Shown one piece after another: positions 22,951 to 30,651 of a DNA stretch of 31,116 nucleotides. Where the stretch lies: the NCBI GenBank assembly GCA_035566895.1, contig DATMQA010000001.1, positions 1-31,116 on the forward strand, given 5' to 3'. A program made the translations under genes and the position numbers. Origin of the DNA: DATMQA01 sp035566895 (GTDB lineage Bacteria; Verrucomicrobiota; Verrucomicrobiia; Limisphaerales; UBA8199). The notes under the pieces are model-generated. The model did not search any database. It was not told the DNA's origin and saw only the letters and a list, made by a program, of their open reading frames with translations. Within the stretch, counting starts at the first letter, position 1, and the number at the start of each line of letters is the position of its first letter.

Positions 22951-23116
22951 GGCGCGCGGACATTCCTGTCAGCAGTAACTTCCAAACGCCAGCGCAGCTC
23001 ACCAGGTCGGAGCGCGGACATTCTTGGCCGCAGCAACTTCCGAACACCAGCGCGGCTCGGATTTGCTGCCAATCACCCTCGTAACTCGTTGCTGCGGACA
23101 CGAATGTCCGCGCTCC
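22951..23116. repeat. REP-like block: two direct units plus one inverted unit of GGAGCGCGGACATTC
   Basis: Unit 1 starts at 22951 and unit 2 at 23009. They are 58 bases apart and match at 41 of the first 49 positions (GCGCGGACATTC...CAGC...AACTTCC). Unit 3 is inverted at 23091-23116 and matches unit 2 at 24 of 26 positions. The block fills the gap between the glycosidase-like gene and the lytic transglycosylase gene. The inverted-repeat element at 10687-10796 belongs to the same kind. Confidence 0.65.
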
Positions 23117-23124
23117 GGTGCATT

Positions 23125-24078
23125 TTATCGCGAGGCTTTCGTTTCCTGCACCTGCAACTCTTCCAGCTTGACACCTTCGCGGCGAAGCACCGTCGCTTCC
23201 ACCTTCGGCACGAACAACTGTGTCTCCGCTGGCAGGCGCGTCGCAATGCCGTCGAACGAGTGCGTTTTGTCACGGGCCAGCAGCGTATCGATCGTGCCTT
23301 CGCCCGCATTATACGCGGCCAATGCCAGGTGCCAATCTGCGTAATGGCCATGAAGATACCGCAGATATTTCGCGGCAGCCTCACCGCTTGGTTCGGGGCG
23401 AAGCCTTTGATCCAACGGCTCGGTCCGCAAACCGTACCGCTTCGCCGTGGCCGGCATCAGTTGAAACAGCCCAGCCGCGCCGGCCGGACTGCGCGCCCTC
23501 GGGTCAAAGGAAGATTCGACTTCTGCCAGCCAAACCAATTCCGGCGGGACCTTCTGCGCGACAAAAACTGGTTTGAGCGCCGAAACGTAAGCGCTCGCGT
23601 TTTTCGGCCATGCCCGCTCAGCGAGCCTGGCCTTCCAAGTGTCCCGCTCGAGTTGCGGCGTGGGATTGGGAACAGGCCTGGGCGGCTGCCCTGGCTCCGG
23701 CTTTGGCGGCGGAATGGTGAGCCGGAACTGGTCGGCCACATCGAGATAATCCAGGCGCGTCTTGAGCCACACCGCGTACGGCAGCGTTTCCTCGTAGCTT
23801 TCGAGCAGCGGCAGGATCGTTTTGGCACCCTCTTTGAGTGGCGCCAGCTCGACCACATACTGGCCATGGAAATCTTTCTGCACCTCTGCCAGGAACCGCT
23901 TCACCTTTTCCTGGTCAACGTCCTGTAACGCCCGCAAAGTATCGTCGTCGAGATTTTCCTTCGCCCAATTCTCGGCGGCGCGGGTTAAGTCATCGAGGGT
24001 CATGGCGCCGTCCTGTCCTGACGCCTGGAACGCGAACGCGCTCACCAGCCACAGCCCAATCAGGCACAGGTTTCTCAT
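23125..24078 (-). CDS. Secreted lytic transglycosylase (SLT domain, MltD-like)
   Basis: 317 residues with a signal peptide (about 1-21: MRNLCLIGLWLVSAFAF, then a QASGQ cleavage region). A helical charged region of about residues 25-120 and a proline-rich linker (IPPPKPEPGQPPRP) precede the SLT domain (about 160-300). The catalytic Glu188 lies in LVWLAEVESSFDP, followed by SPAGAAGLFQLMPATAKRYGL and ALAAYNAGEGTID, the hallmarks of the family. It cleaves the glycan strand of peptidoglycan to form 1,6-anhydro-muropeptides. No LysM module is present. ATG 24078 fits the signal peptide. Confidence 0.95.
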   Translation of the reverse strand: MRNLCLIGLWLVSAFAFQASGQDGAMTLDDLTRAAENWAKENLDDDTLRALQDVDQEKVKRFLAEVQKDFHGQYVVELAPLKEGAKTILPLLESYEETLPYAVWLKTRLDYLDVADQFRLTIPPPKPEPGQPPRPVPNPTPQLERDTWKARLAERAWPKNASAYVSALKPVFVAQKVPPELVWLAEVESSFDPRARSPAGAAGLFQLMPATAKRYGLRTEPLDQRLRPEPSGEAAAKYLRYLHGHYADWHLALAAYNAGEGTIDTLLARDKTHSFDGIATRLPAETQLFVPKVEATVLRREGVKLEELQVQETKASR

Positions 24079-24204
24079 GGGTGGATCCTAACCTCCCTGC
24101 CGTTTTGCTCACAAGCAATATGCCCAACTGCGGAACGCGAATCTCCTATCTCCCATCTCCCATTTGCTTTGACGAATGCCCGAACTCCATGCATCTTTCC
24201 ACCC

Positions 24205-24762
24205 ATGACACCATACATTCTCATTCGCGCGCTGCTGGTGCTGTTGCTCCTCCAGGTCGTCTCCGTCCAGGCGGCTGACTCCCTTTACGGCATTCCCCTC
24301 AAAGACATCGACGGCAAATCGACGTCGCTGAAACCCTACGCCGGCAAGGTGCTGCTCATCGTCAACGTCGCCTCCAAGTGCGGTTACACGCCTCAATACA
24401 CCGGCCTCGAAGCCATTCACGAGAAATACAAAGACCAGGGCTTCTCCGTGCTGGGCTTCCCGTGCAACCAGTTCGGCGGCCAGGAACCCGGCAGCAACGA
24501 GGAGATCAAACAGTTTTGTTCTTCGAAGTACCAGGTCAGCTTCCCTCTCTTTGACAAAATCGACGTTAACGGCCCCAACCGCCATCCGCTTTATGTAAGG
24601 CTGGCCGGGACCGACGCCCCTTTTCCCGGCAACATCAAATGGAACTTCAACAAATTCCTGATTGGACGCGACGGCAAAATCTTGAAGCGCTTTGACTCGG
24701 GCACCAAACCCGACTCGCCGGAATTGACCCAGGCAATCGAAGCCGCACTGGCGGCCAAGTAA
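24205..24762 (+). CDS. Exported glutathione peroxidase family protein
   Basis: 185 residues from ATG 24205; an upstream in-frame start at 24169 would put 12 residues before the signal peptide. The signal peptide spans about residues 1-23 (RALLVLLLLQVVSVQA). The peroxidase shows NVASKCGYTPQY with the peroxidatic Cys59, GFPCNQFGGQEPG with Gln93, and IKWNFNKFLIG with Trp146-Asn147, a complete tetrad-type active site. Cys87 and Cys105 could be resolving cysteines, so thioredoxin rather than glutathione is the likely reductant. It reduces peroxides, here probably outside the cytoplasm, since most bacterial members are cytoplasmic. Confidence 0.93.
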   Translation: MTPYILIRALLVLLLLQVVSVQAADSLYGIPLKDIDGKSTSLKPYAGKVLLIVNVASKCGYTPQYTGLEAIHEKYKDQGFSVLGFPCNQFGGQEPGSNEEIKQFCSSKYQVSFPLFDKIDVNGPNRHPLYVRLAGTDAPFPGNIKWNFNKFLIGRDGKILKRFDSGTKPDSPELTQAIEAALAAK

Positions 24763-24865
24763 GGGACCGCAGAGTTGGTACGTGGACCAGATGGGGCGCT
24801 CTTTGGGTTCGTTTGTGGCGAGCCCAATGCCCTCGCACACATCGAAAGCCAATGTAGTTGGCATT

Positions 24866-24901
24866 CCCCTCACCCCAACCCTCTCCCGGAGGGAGAGGGG
24901 G
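24866..24901. repeat. Hairpin repeat of the CTCTCCC/GGGAGAG type (copy 2)
   Basis: CCCCTCACCCCAACC followed by CTCTCCCGGAGGGAGAG and GGGG. It is close to the reverse complement of the copy at 21286-21321. It lies between the glutathione peroxidase gene and the ArsR promoter and could act as a terminator for the former. No T-run follows. Confidence 0.55.
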
Positions 24902-24948
24902 AATCGCGATGGATTCCGAAGAATTTATTTGCGTTCGTTTCGATTTGA

Positions 24949-24972
24949 TTTAATAGTCAACCATATGGTTGA
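24949..24972 (+). promoter_or_regulatory. ArsR promoter -10 and palindromic operator over the start codon
   Basis: TCAACCATATGGTTGA (24957-24972) is a perfect 16-base palindrome whose centre contains the ArsR start codon (24965-24967). TTTAAT (24949-24954) matches the -10 consensus TATAAT at five of six positions, which places the transcript start only a few bases before, or at, the ATG. The mRNA would be leaderless, which agrees with the absence of a Shine-Dalgarno. ArsR-family dimers bind such palindromes, so self-repression is likely. Confidence 0.65.
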
Positions 24973-25324
24973 ATATAGTTCGAAGGTGTTGGACCGGACT
25001 TTTGGGGCGCTGGCGGATCCAACGCGGCGCCGGATCCTGGCGCAGTTGGCGAAGGGCGGAGAGTGTGTGACGCGCCTGGCGCGGCCGCATGCGATGTCGC
25101 TGGCGGCGGTGTCGAAGCATTTGATCGTTTTGGAGAAGGCGGGGTTGGTGAAGCGGTGCCGGCAGGGGCGGGTGCATGCGTTGACGCTGGAGGCGAAGCC
25201 GATGCAGGAGGCGCAGGCGTGGATCAATCGGTATCGGGAATTTTGGGAGGGGAACCTGGAGCAGCTTGAAAAATATTTGGACAAACTACAAAAACAGGAA
25301 AACAAACATGACGACGCTAAATAA
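24965..25324 (+). CDS. ArsR/SmtB-family winged-helix repressor (SRPBCC-associated type)
   Basis: 119 residues from ATG 24965 (MVEYSSKVLDRTFGALADPT). The winged helix-turn-helix is LADPTRRRILAQLAKGG, then SLAAVSKHLIVLEKAGLVKR, with the wing RQGRVHALTLE. The C-terminal helix (WINRYREFWEGNLEQLEKYL) is typical of the small ArsR regulators that sit in front of AHSA1/SRPBCC genes. It has no cysteine metal site of the ArsR/SmtB kind, so it probably does not sense metal. The stop overlaps by 17 bases the start of a broken SRPBCC gene. The start codon sits in the operator palindrome. Confidence 0.93.
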   Translation: MVEYSSKVLDRTFGALADPTRRRILAQLAKGGECVTRLARPHAMSLAAVSKHLIVLEKAGLVKRCRQGRVHALTLEAKPMQEAQAWINRYREFWEGNLEQLEKYLDKLQKQENKHDDAK

Positions 25325-25493
25325 TGAAGTGCGGAAGCCGGATGACGCCACGTTAATCGTGAGGCGAATGCTGAACGCGACGCCGGAGCGGGCGTTCCAG
25401 GCGTGGACCTCGCCGGAACATATCAAACAATCAAAGCGTGATTTTTTACCCACTGATGTCCGGAATACGACTGCTCATTCGTCGTACCACTGA
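25308..25493 (+). pseudogene. Truncated AHSA1/SRPBCC family gene
   Basis: From ATG 25308 the product reads MTTLNNEVRKPDDATLIVRR, then MLNATPERAFQAWTSPEHIKQ. This is the normal first strand and helix of an AHSA1-type SRPBCC (ligand-binding START-like) protein, which should continue with a Trp-Trp-Gly-Pro-type stretch. Instead, after base 25430 the frame becomes SKRDFLPTDVRNTTAHSSYH and stops: about 41 of a usual 140-170 residues are present. The break lies just before the GC-rich DUF899 gene, so an internal deletion or an insertion event that brought in DUF899 is plausible. The 17-base overlap with ArsR shows the original operon layout. Confidence 0.75.
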
Positions 25494-25566
25494 AACTGAA
25501 ACTGAACAAAACTGACAACGGTTGGTCTCGCCGGCGCGGGTTCAGCCAAAAACGAAAAGGGTAATT

Positions 25567-26436
25567 ATGAGCACAAATGCAAAAATGTCTGAACCGAAGA
25601 ATCTGCAGCGAGAACATAAAATCGTCTCGCGAGAGGAATGGCTTGCGGCCCGGCTCCGGCTGCTCAAGGAGGAGAAGGAGCTAACGCGGCGCAGCGACGA
25701 GCTGGCGCGGCGGCGGCAGGAGCTTCCGTGGGTTCGAATCGACAAACAGTATCGATTCGAGACCGGCGAGGGGAGCGCCTCGCTGGCAGACCTCTTCCGA
25801 GGGCGCTCGCAGCTCCTTATCTACCACTTCATGTTCGGGCCCGACTACACGGCAGGCTGTCCGTCCTGCTCGGCGATCGCGGACGGGTTCGACGGCTTGG
25901 TCGTCCATCTGGCCAACCACGACGTCACGCTTTCGGCGGTGTCGCGGGCGCCGTTCGCCAAGCTGCAGGCGTACCAGCGGCGGATGGGCTGGAGCTTCCC
26001 CTGGGCGTCCTCGCTCGGCGGGGACTTCAACTTCGACTTCAACGTCTCGCTCACCGAGAAGCAACAGCGCGAGGGGACCGTCGAATACAACTACCGGCGC
26101 GAGGCGGCGTTTACGGAAGGCGGGATCGGCGACTCAATGACCAAACGCGGCGAGGGGCCTGTCGCCGAGCACGCGGCCATGACCGGAACCGACGTGGCCA
26201 CCTACACGCGCGAGAGGCCGGGCATGAGCGCGTTCGTACTCGAGAACGGCGTCGTTTACCACACCTACTCCGCTTATGCGCGTGGGCTGGACGGCCTCTG
26301 GGGCATGTACCAGTGGCTCGACCGCGCCCCCAAAGGGCGCAACGAAACGGGCACCTGGTGGCGCCGCCACGATGAATACGGGCCGCTTCACCAAAACGCC
26401 GGCTCCTGTTGCCACGCAGCGGAGGCGCGCGCGTGA
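25567..26436 (+). CDS. DUF899 family thioredoxin-like protein
   Basis: 289 residues from ATG 25567. The N-terminal helices (SREEWLAARLRLLKEEKELTR) and RRRQELPWVRIDKQYRFE are the family signature. The thioredoxin-like core has YHFMFGPDYTAGCPSCSAIAD (Cys98 and Cys101 as CPSC), VTLSAVSRAPFAKLQAY, and the usual GWSFPWASSLGGDFNFDF and VYHTYSAYARGLDGLWGMY. DUF899 proteins are predicted thiol-oxidoreductase-like, function unknown, and often accompany ArsR-SRPBCC operons. The coding DNA looks noticeably GC-richer than that of its neighbours by eye, suggesting recent transfer. Its last codon overlaps the next gene by four bases (GTGA). Confidence 0.93.
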   Translation: MSTNAKMSEPKNLQREHKIVSREEWLAARLRLLKEEKELTRRSDELARRRQELPWVRIDKQYRFETGEGSASLADLFRGRSQLLIYHFMFGPDYTAGCPSCSAIADGFDGLVVHLANHDVTLSAVSRAPFAKLQAYQRRMGWSFPWASSLGGDFNFDFNVSLTEKQQREGTVEYNYRREAAFTEGGIGDSMTKRGEGPVAEHAAMTGTDVATYTRERPGMSAFVLENGVVYHTYSAYARGLDGLWGMYQWLDRAPKGRNETGTWWRRHDEYGPLHQNAGSCCHAAEARA

Positions 26437-26738
26437 ACGCCCGCCACTGCTGCCCGAGCCAGACGCGAGCCGGCGACAGCGCTCGCCGGCCCGTGTCGCG
26501 GTTGCGCCGTGGCGGGGAGCTCGCCGGCTGGCTCGTTCCGAGCGCTGCGCTGGCACTGCTTCCCAAGTGTCCCCTATGTCTGGCGGCGTATGTGGCCCTC
26601 GCGACCGGCATCGGGCTCTCTTTGCCGGCCGCCACTTACTTGCGGACGATACTGGTGGTATTGTGCGCGGCGTCTTTGGTTCTCCTTACTGCAAGACGAC
26701 TGCGGAGTTTCATTGCGCGGGGAGTCAGCCGGCAGTGA
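26433..26738 (+). CDS. Small membrane protein with KCPLCLAAY motif
   Basis: 101 residues from GTG 26433, overlapping the DUF899 stop by four bases, so translation is coupled. After a basic, cysteine-containing N-terminus come two transmembrane helices: LAGWLVPSAALALLPKCPLCLAAYVALATGIGL and TILVVLCAASLVLLTA. The KCPLC motif at the end of the first helix resembles small MerC-like or metal/disulfide-linked membrane proteins, but I know no function for this group. Pairing with a CxxC thioredoxin-like DUF899 protein suggests a shared redox job. The 3' end overlaps the convergent SDR gene by 14 bases. Confidence 0.7.
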   Translation: MNARHCCPSQTRAGDSARRPVSRLRRGGELAGWLVPSAALALLPKCPLCLAAYVALATGIGLSLPAATYLRTILVVLCAASLVLLTARRLRSFIARGVSRQ

Positions 26739-27465
26739 TCGCTTTTCCGAATACCGGCACAGCCGCGCCATTGATAGCCCGGGCCGCATCCGAAATGAGG
26801 AACAGGATGACCTCCGCGATTGCTTCGGGCGCGATCCATTTGGAGAAGTCGGCGTTCGGCATGGCTTTGCGGTTTTGCGGGGTGTCGATCGTGGCCGGCA
26901 TGATGCAGTTCACATTGATGTTTGAATTCTTGAGTTCGTCGGCCATCGATTCAGTAAGGCGAAGCACGGCGCTCTTCGAGGCGCTGTAAGCGCTGTAACC
27001 GGCGCTTCCCTGCAGACCGTCCCGGCTGGCGACATTCACGATGCTTCCACGGCCCTGCCCGAGCATCTGTGGAATCACCGCGCGGCAGCACAGAAGCGTG
27101 GTACGCACGTTCGCGCCGAAAAGAAAATCCCAGTCAGCCAAATCCGTCTCATGGGCGGGCTTGCCTCCCCTCCAGGCGCCCACGGTGTTAACCAGGGAAT
27201 CGATTCTCCGGAAACGAGCGAGCGCGGTTTGCACCGTCTTCGCCAGCGAATCGGGCTCCGCCAGGTCAACACCGCCCGCCAGAAAGTGGTCCGTGGAGTT
27301 GACCAGGTCGGGATAATTCTCCTTGAGCCGCTCGTTTGAACGGTCCACGAGCACGGTTTTTGCGCCGACTTTTTGAAGCTCACGGGCGGTCGCCAGCCCA
27401 AGGTTCCCGACCGCTCCAGTGACGATAACCACCTTGCCGGCAAGTGGATGAGAGGGTGTAGCCAT
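26725..27465 (-). CDS. Short-chain dehydrogenase/reductase (SDR) family oxidoreductase
   Basis: 246 residues from ATG 27465; in-frame ATGs at 27483 and 27513 are possible and would overlap the fdhD end. The nucleotide-binding TGAVGNLG (about residues 17-24) is followed by VLVDRSNERL. The NNAG position reads NTVGAW. The catalytic Ser is in IVNVASRDG, and YSAYSASK gives the Tyr-Lys pair, so the enzyme should be active. C-terminal PATIDTPQNRKAM and FLISDAARAINGAAVPVFGK are typical of classical SDRs. NAD(P) specificity: Asp at the end of strand 2 (VDRS) favours NAD. Its substrate is unknown; it is the last gene of the fdh-like operon and overlaps the convergent small membrane protein gene. Confidence 0.93.
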   Translation of the reverse strand: MATPSHPLAGKVVIVTGAVGNLGLATARELQKVGAKTVLVDRSNERLKENYPDLVNSTDHFLAGGVDLAEPDSLAKTVQTALARFRRIDSLVNTVGAWRGGKPAHETDLADWDFLFGANVRTTLLCCRAVIPQMLGQGRGSIVNVASRDGLQGSAGYSAYSASKSAVLRLTESMADELKNSNINVNCIMPATIDTPQNRKAMPNADFSKWIAPEAIAEVILFLISDAARAINGAAVPVFGKAITAG

Positions 27466-27472
27466 GAAGAGT

Positions 27473-28363
27473 TCATCGTCCATCGGACGCGTTTGTGCAA
27501 GTTCGGGAGCCATTATTCGGACCGGCCGTGATTCTCTCCGCTCCGGAATAGACGTTCATGGCCTGACCGCGCAGGAAGCCGACGAGGGTTTGTCCGCTCT
27601 CGCGGGCGAATTCAACCGCCAAACTTGAAGGGGCGGAGATCGCGCACACGAGCGGAATCCGCGCCGCGAGGGCCTTCTGCAAAATCTCGAACGAGGCGCG
27701 CCCGCTCACCAGGAGCACGTGCGAATCGAGCGGAAGCCGATTCGCGAGCAAAGCATGGCCCAGGACCTTGTCCACAGCGTTATGCCGGCCAACATCCTCG
27801 CGCAGCACAAGGAGATTGCCGGTGGAATCGAAGATGGCGGCGGCGTGCAAACCTCCCGTTTGCGCGAAGGTCGCCTGGGCCGACCGCATCTGCCCGGGCA
27901 AAGCCACGAGGACTTTGAGCGGGACAGCCAGGTTCGAGGTGACCGGAGGGAAATGCTGGTGGACGGCTTCGATGGAAGCTTTGCCGCAAAGACCGCAACT
28001 GGAGGTGGCGAAGACATGGCGAGTGAGGCGCTCAAAATCCACTTCGACGGCCGGCGAGAGAAAGACGTTCAGGGTGTTGTCAGGGCAATCGGATTGGAGG
28101 CAAGGCCCCATTTCCACGATGTCCTGGCGGCGATGAATGAGGCCTTCGGTGAGGAGGAAACCCGCCGCGAGCTCGCGCTCGTGACCGGGGGTGCGCATGG
28201 TCACGGCGATGCTGCGCCCGCGAACGCGGATTTCCAGCGGCTCTTCCCGGGCGAGGTTGTCAGCGCGGCTTTTGAGCCTGCGGCCGGCCCGAAAGGGAAC
28301 GACCTCGATTCCCGAAGTTGCCGGCGACTGCTCCAAGCCAGGTTTGGGAGTTCGCTTCGACAT
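27473..28363 (-). CDS. fdhD: FdhD, sulfurtransferase for formate dehydrogenase
   Basis: 296 residues, full length. The conserved cysteine pair is in SSCGLCGKAS (Cys123, Cys126), with RTPGHERELAAGFLLTEGLI before it. LREDVGRHNAVDKVLG and LLVSGRASFEILQKA follow, and VGFLRGQAMNVYSG is near the end. FdhD takes sulfur from the desulfurase IscS and delivers it to the molybdenum cofactor of formate dehydrogenase; without it the enzyme is inactive. The gene begins 17 bases after the stop of the molybdoenzyme gene, so cotranscription is almost certain. The neighbour is thus a probable FdhD client. Confidence 0.97.
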   Translation of the reverse strand: MSKRTPKPGLEQSPATSGIEVVPFRAGRRLKSRADNLAREEPLEIRVRGRSIAVTMRTPGHERELAAGFLLTEGLIHRRQDIVEMGPCLQSDCPDNTLNVFLSPAVEVDFERLTRHVFATSSCGLCGKASIEAVHQHFPPVTSNLAVPLKVLVALPGQMRSAQATFAQTGGLHAAAIFDSTGNLLVLREDVGRHNAVDKVLGHALLANRLPLDSHVLLVSGRASFEILQKALAARIPLVCAISAPSSLAVEFARESGQTLVGFLRGQAMNVYSGAERITAGPNNGSRTCTNASDGR

Positions 28364-28380
28364 TGGGTCGTGCCGGTGTA

Positions 28381-30651
28381 TCAGTCCGAGCTGCCGTTGG
28401 TGAGCCGCTGGACGCTCACCCGGGTGTTATAATCCGGCACGCCGCCGGTGGGCTCGGTAACGCCCCGGCGGATGAGCACGTTTCCTTCCGGCCAATGGAT
28501 TTGCAGGTTGCCCCGGGCAATCGGCGCCAGAAAAACTCTGCCCTCGAATCGGCCGATTTCATTCTCCAAAAGGACGCGATCATGTTGGCTCAGGTGCAGC
28601 TCGACGGCGTCCTCGCGGCTCATCAGCACGGCATCGCGCGGCACCCCGTTGATGGGGTCGACCTCCGCATACACCAGCGAGTTGAACTGCTTCCCGCGAC
28701 GCGTCGAGACGATGAACCTGGCCGGAGACCGCAACCCGGCATCCGGCTGTTTCTCCGTCACCGCCGGGCGAGGCAGCGGCACGGGTCGGAAATGGGCTTT
28801 GCCATCCGGTGTGGGAAACTTCCCGCCGGCGCACAGGTGCGGCCCGCCGTATTGGACGGCGTCGCCGATTTCCTTCAGGCCCTGCACGCCCTCGTAAAAC
28901 GGAACGACGCGCGGGATCTCCTGGCGAATCTGCCACCCGGTTTCGCAACCCAGCAGGTGCGCGCGTTCCGGGCAAACTGCGGCGGCAAGGTCACGCAGGA
29001 TCTTCCATTCGGCGCGGGCCTCGCCCACCTGGCGCGGGAGCTCCGGGCTGAACATGATCCGCCTTTCGGTGCTGGTTTCAGTGCCGCCATCGTCCTGCTC
29101 ATACCGGGTTTTGGCGGGGAGCAAAATCACCTCTTCTCTCGCTTCGATGAACATTTGGTCGGTCAGGATGATGTCCTGGTGGACGCGCGCCGGCACGTTC
29201 GCCAGGGCCAGGCGGACCTGCTCAGGCTCAGGCAGCGTGCGGAGGAAATTGCCCCCGAGGCAGTAGAGCAAGTCGAGCTCACCCGCAGCGGCGGCCTCGA
29301 CCATTTCGGGAGCCGTAAGCCCGCGCCAGTCGGGCACTGAAAATCCATAAAGCTGCGCGAGCGCGGCGGCATTCTCGGCGTTGATGGGTTTGCCGCCTGG
29401 AAACGCGGTCGAATAGGCGCCCATTTCGGCGCCACCCTGGACAGAGGAGTGGCCGCGGATCGGCATCAGCCCGCATTTGTCACGACCCACGAAGCCCTTT
29501 GCCAGTCCGAGGTTCAGTATCATCTGCACGGTATCGCCGCCAAAAGCGTGCTGGGTGACGCCCATGCTCCAGACCAGCACCGCGTTCCTGGCCCGGTGAA
29601 CCAGCATGGCGAATTCCTCCATGCTGGCGCGCTCCAGGCCGGATTGCGCCTCCAGGGCCTCGAATTCGAGTTTCGAGAGTTCGGCTTCGAGCGCCTCGAA
29701 GCCAACCGTGTGGTTGCGGATGAATTCGCGATCCTGCCAGCCGTTGAGAAACAGGACCTTCAACACCCCACAAAGGAATGCAATGTCGCCGCCGGTGGAC
29801 ACCGGGAACCAGTAATCCATGATGTCCGTCCCAAAAGCGGCGCTGCTCAAAGTGGACGGAACCCAATAGCGCTCCATGCCGGGTTCGCGATACGGGTTGA
29901 CCAGCACCACCTTCGTGCCCAGCTTCTTCGCCTCGTGCAGGTATTTCATCGCGACGGGCTGATCGTTGGCCGGGTTGGCGCCGAAGAAAATCACCAGGTC
30001 GGTCCCATACCAATCCTTGTAACTGCACGTGGTGGCCGCGACGCCCAGGGCGTGTTTCATCGCGGCGGTACTGGGGGCGTGACACAGACGGGCAGCGTTG
30101 TCGATGTTGTTCGTTCCAAGGAAGCGCGCGACTTTCTGCGCCACGTAATAGACCTCGTTCGTCACTCCGCGCGAAGTCAGATAAAACGCGAGCCGTTTGG
30201 GGCCGGTGACGCGGATGCGGGTGGCCACCCGGCGCAGCGCCTCGTCCCACGAAATTCGGCGGAAGCCGGGCGCGCGCTTTTCACGCAGCATGGGAAAAGG
30301 CAGACGGCCCAACTCGCGCAATTGGGCATTGTTAAGCCGTGTGAGTTTTGCGACATCCTCCAGGAGCGTGTGCTCCAGCGCCGGCATGGTGTTGAGCCGG
30401 AGCAGGTTCAAACGCGTCAGGCAAAGGTGGATGCCGTCGATCGTCCAATCGTGGAACCCGGCCACACCCAGCGCGCACCCATCGCACACTCCCCGGCTCA
30501 GCACCTTCCAGGCATAAGCCAGGTTGTCGCGATTTTTCCATGCGACGGCGGCCATGTCGCGGAAATGCTTGGGCTTGACCTGGCCCAGGCCGAAAGGCAC
30601 GGCCGATTTGAGCCTGGCTCTCCAGTCCTTTTGGAGTTTGCGCGTGGGCAT
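28381..30651 (-). CDS. FdhF/YdeP-type molybdopterin oxidoreductase (formate dehydrogenase-like alpha subunit)
   Basis: 756 residues from ATG 30651; TTG 30708 would add 19 and is less likely. An iron-sulfur-type segment SRGVCDGCALGVAG (Cys56, Cys59) with Cys77 downstream is less complete than the four-cysteine motif of FdhF. The molybdenum-site segment reads NAARLCHAPSTAAM with Cys190-His191, the position of the Sec/Cys-His pair in formate dehydrogenase. GTDLVIFFGANPANDQP, VLVNPYREPG and PIRGHSSVQGGAEMG mark the MGD-binding core. The C-terminal MopB domain follows (FIVSTRRGKQFNSLVY). E. coli YdeP is implicated in acid resistance. No separate electron-transfer subunit is near; its acceptor is unknown. 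An operon with fdhD and an SDR gene is likely. Confidence 0.93.
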   Translation of the reverse strand: MPTRKLQKDWRARLKSAVPFGLGQVKPKHFRDMAAVAWKNRDNLAYAWKVLSRGVCDGCALGVAGFHDWTIDGIHLCLTRLNLLRLNTMPALEHTLLEDVAKLTRLNNAQLRELGRLPFPMLREKRAPGFRRISWDEALRRVATRIRVTGPKRLAFYLTSRGVTNEVYYVAQKVARFLGTNNIDNAARLCHAPSTAAMKHALGVAATTCSYKDWYGTDLVIFFGANPANDQPVAMKYLHEAKKLGTKVVLVNPYREPGMERYWVPSTLSSAAFGTDIMDYWFPVSTGGDIAFLCGVLKVLFLNGWQDREFIRNHTVGFEALEAELSKLEFEALEAQSGLERASMEEFAMLVHRARNAVLVWSMGVTQHAFGGDTVQMILNLGLAKGFVGRDKCGLMPIRGHSSVQGGAEMGAYSTAFPGGKPINAENAAALAQLYGFSVPDWRGLTAPEMVEAAAAGELDLLYCLGGNFLRTLPEPEQVRLALANVPARVHQDIILTDQMFIEAREEVILLPAKTRYEQDDGGTETSTERRIMFSPELPRQVGEARAEWKILRDLAAAVCPERAHLLGCETGWQIRQEIPRVVPFYEGVQGLKEIGDAVQYGGPHLCAGGKFPTPDGKAHFRPVPLPRPAVTEKQPDAGLRSPARFIVSTRRGKQFNSLVYAEVDPINGVPRDAVLMSREDAVELHLSQHDRVLLENEIGRFEGRVFLAPIARGNLQIHWPEGNVLIRRGVTEPTGGVPDYNTRVSVQRLTNGSSD

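Noticed and set aside
22684..23928. A 414-codon open frame on the + strand over the lytic transglycosylase gene
   Set aside because: Antisense shadow; the transglycosylase has all catalytic motifs and a signal peptide.
30082..30084. A selenocysteine codon at the formate dehydrogenase metal site
   Set aside because: The codon at the aligned position (residue 190, just before His191) reads Cys, not TGA, so no recoding is needed.
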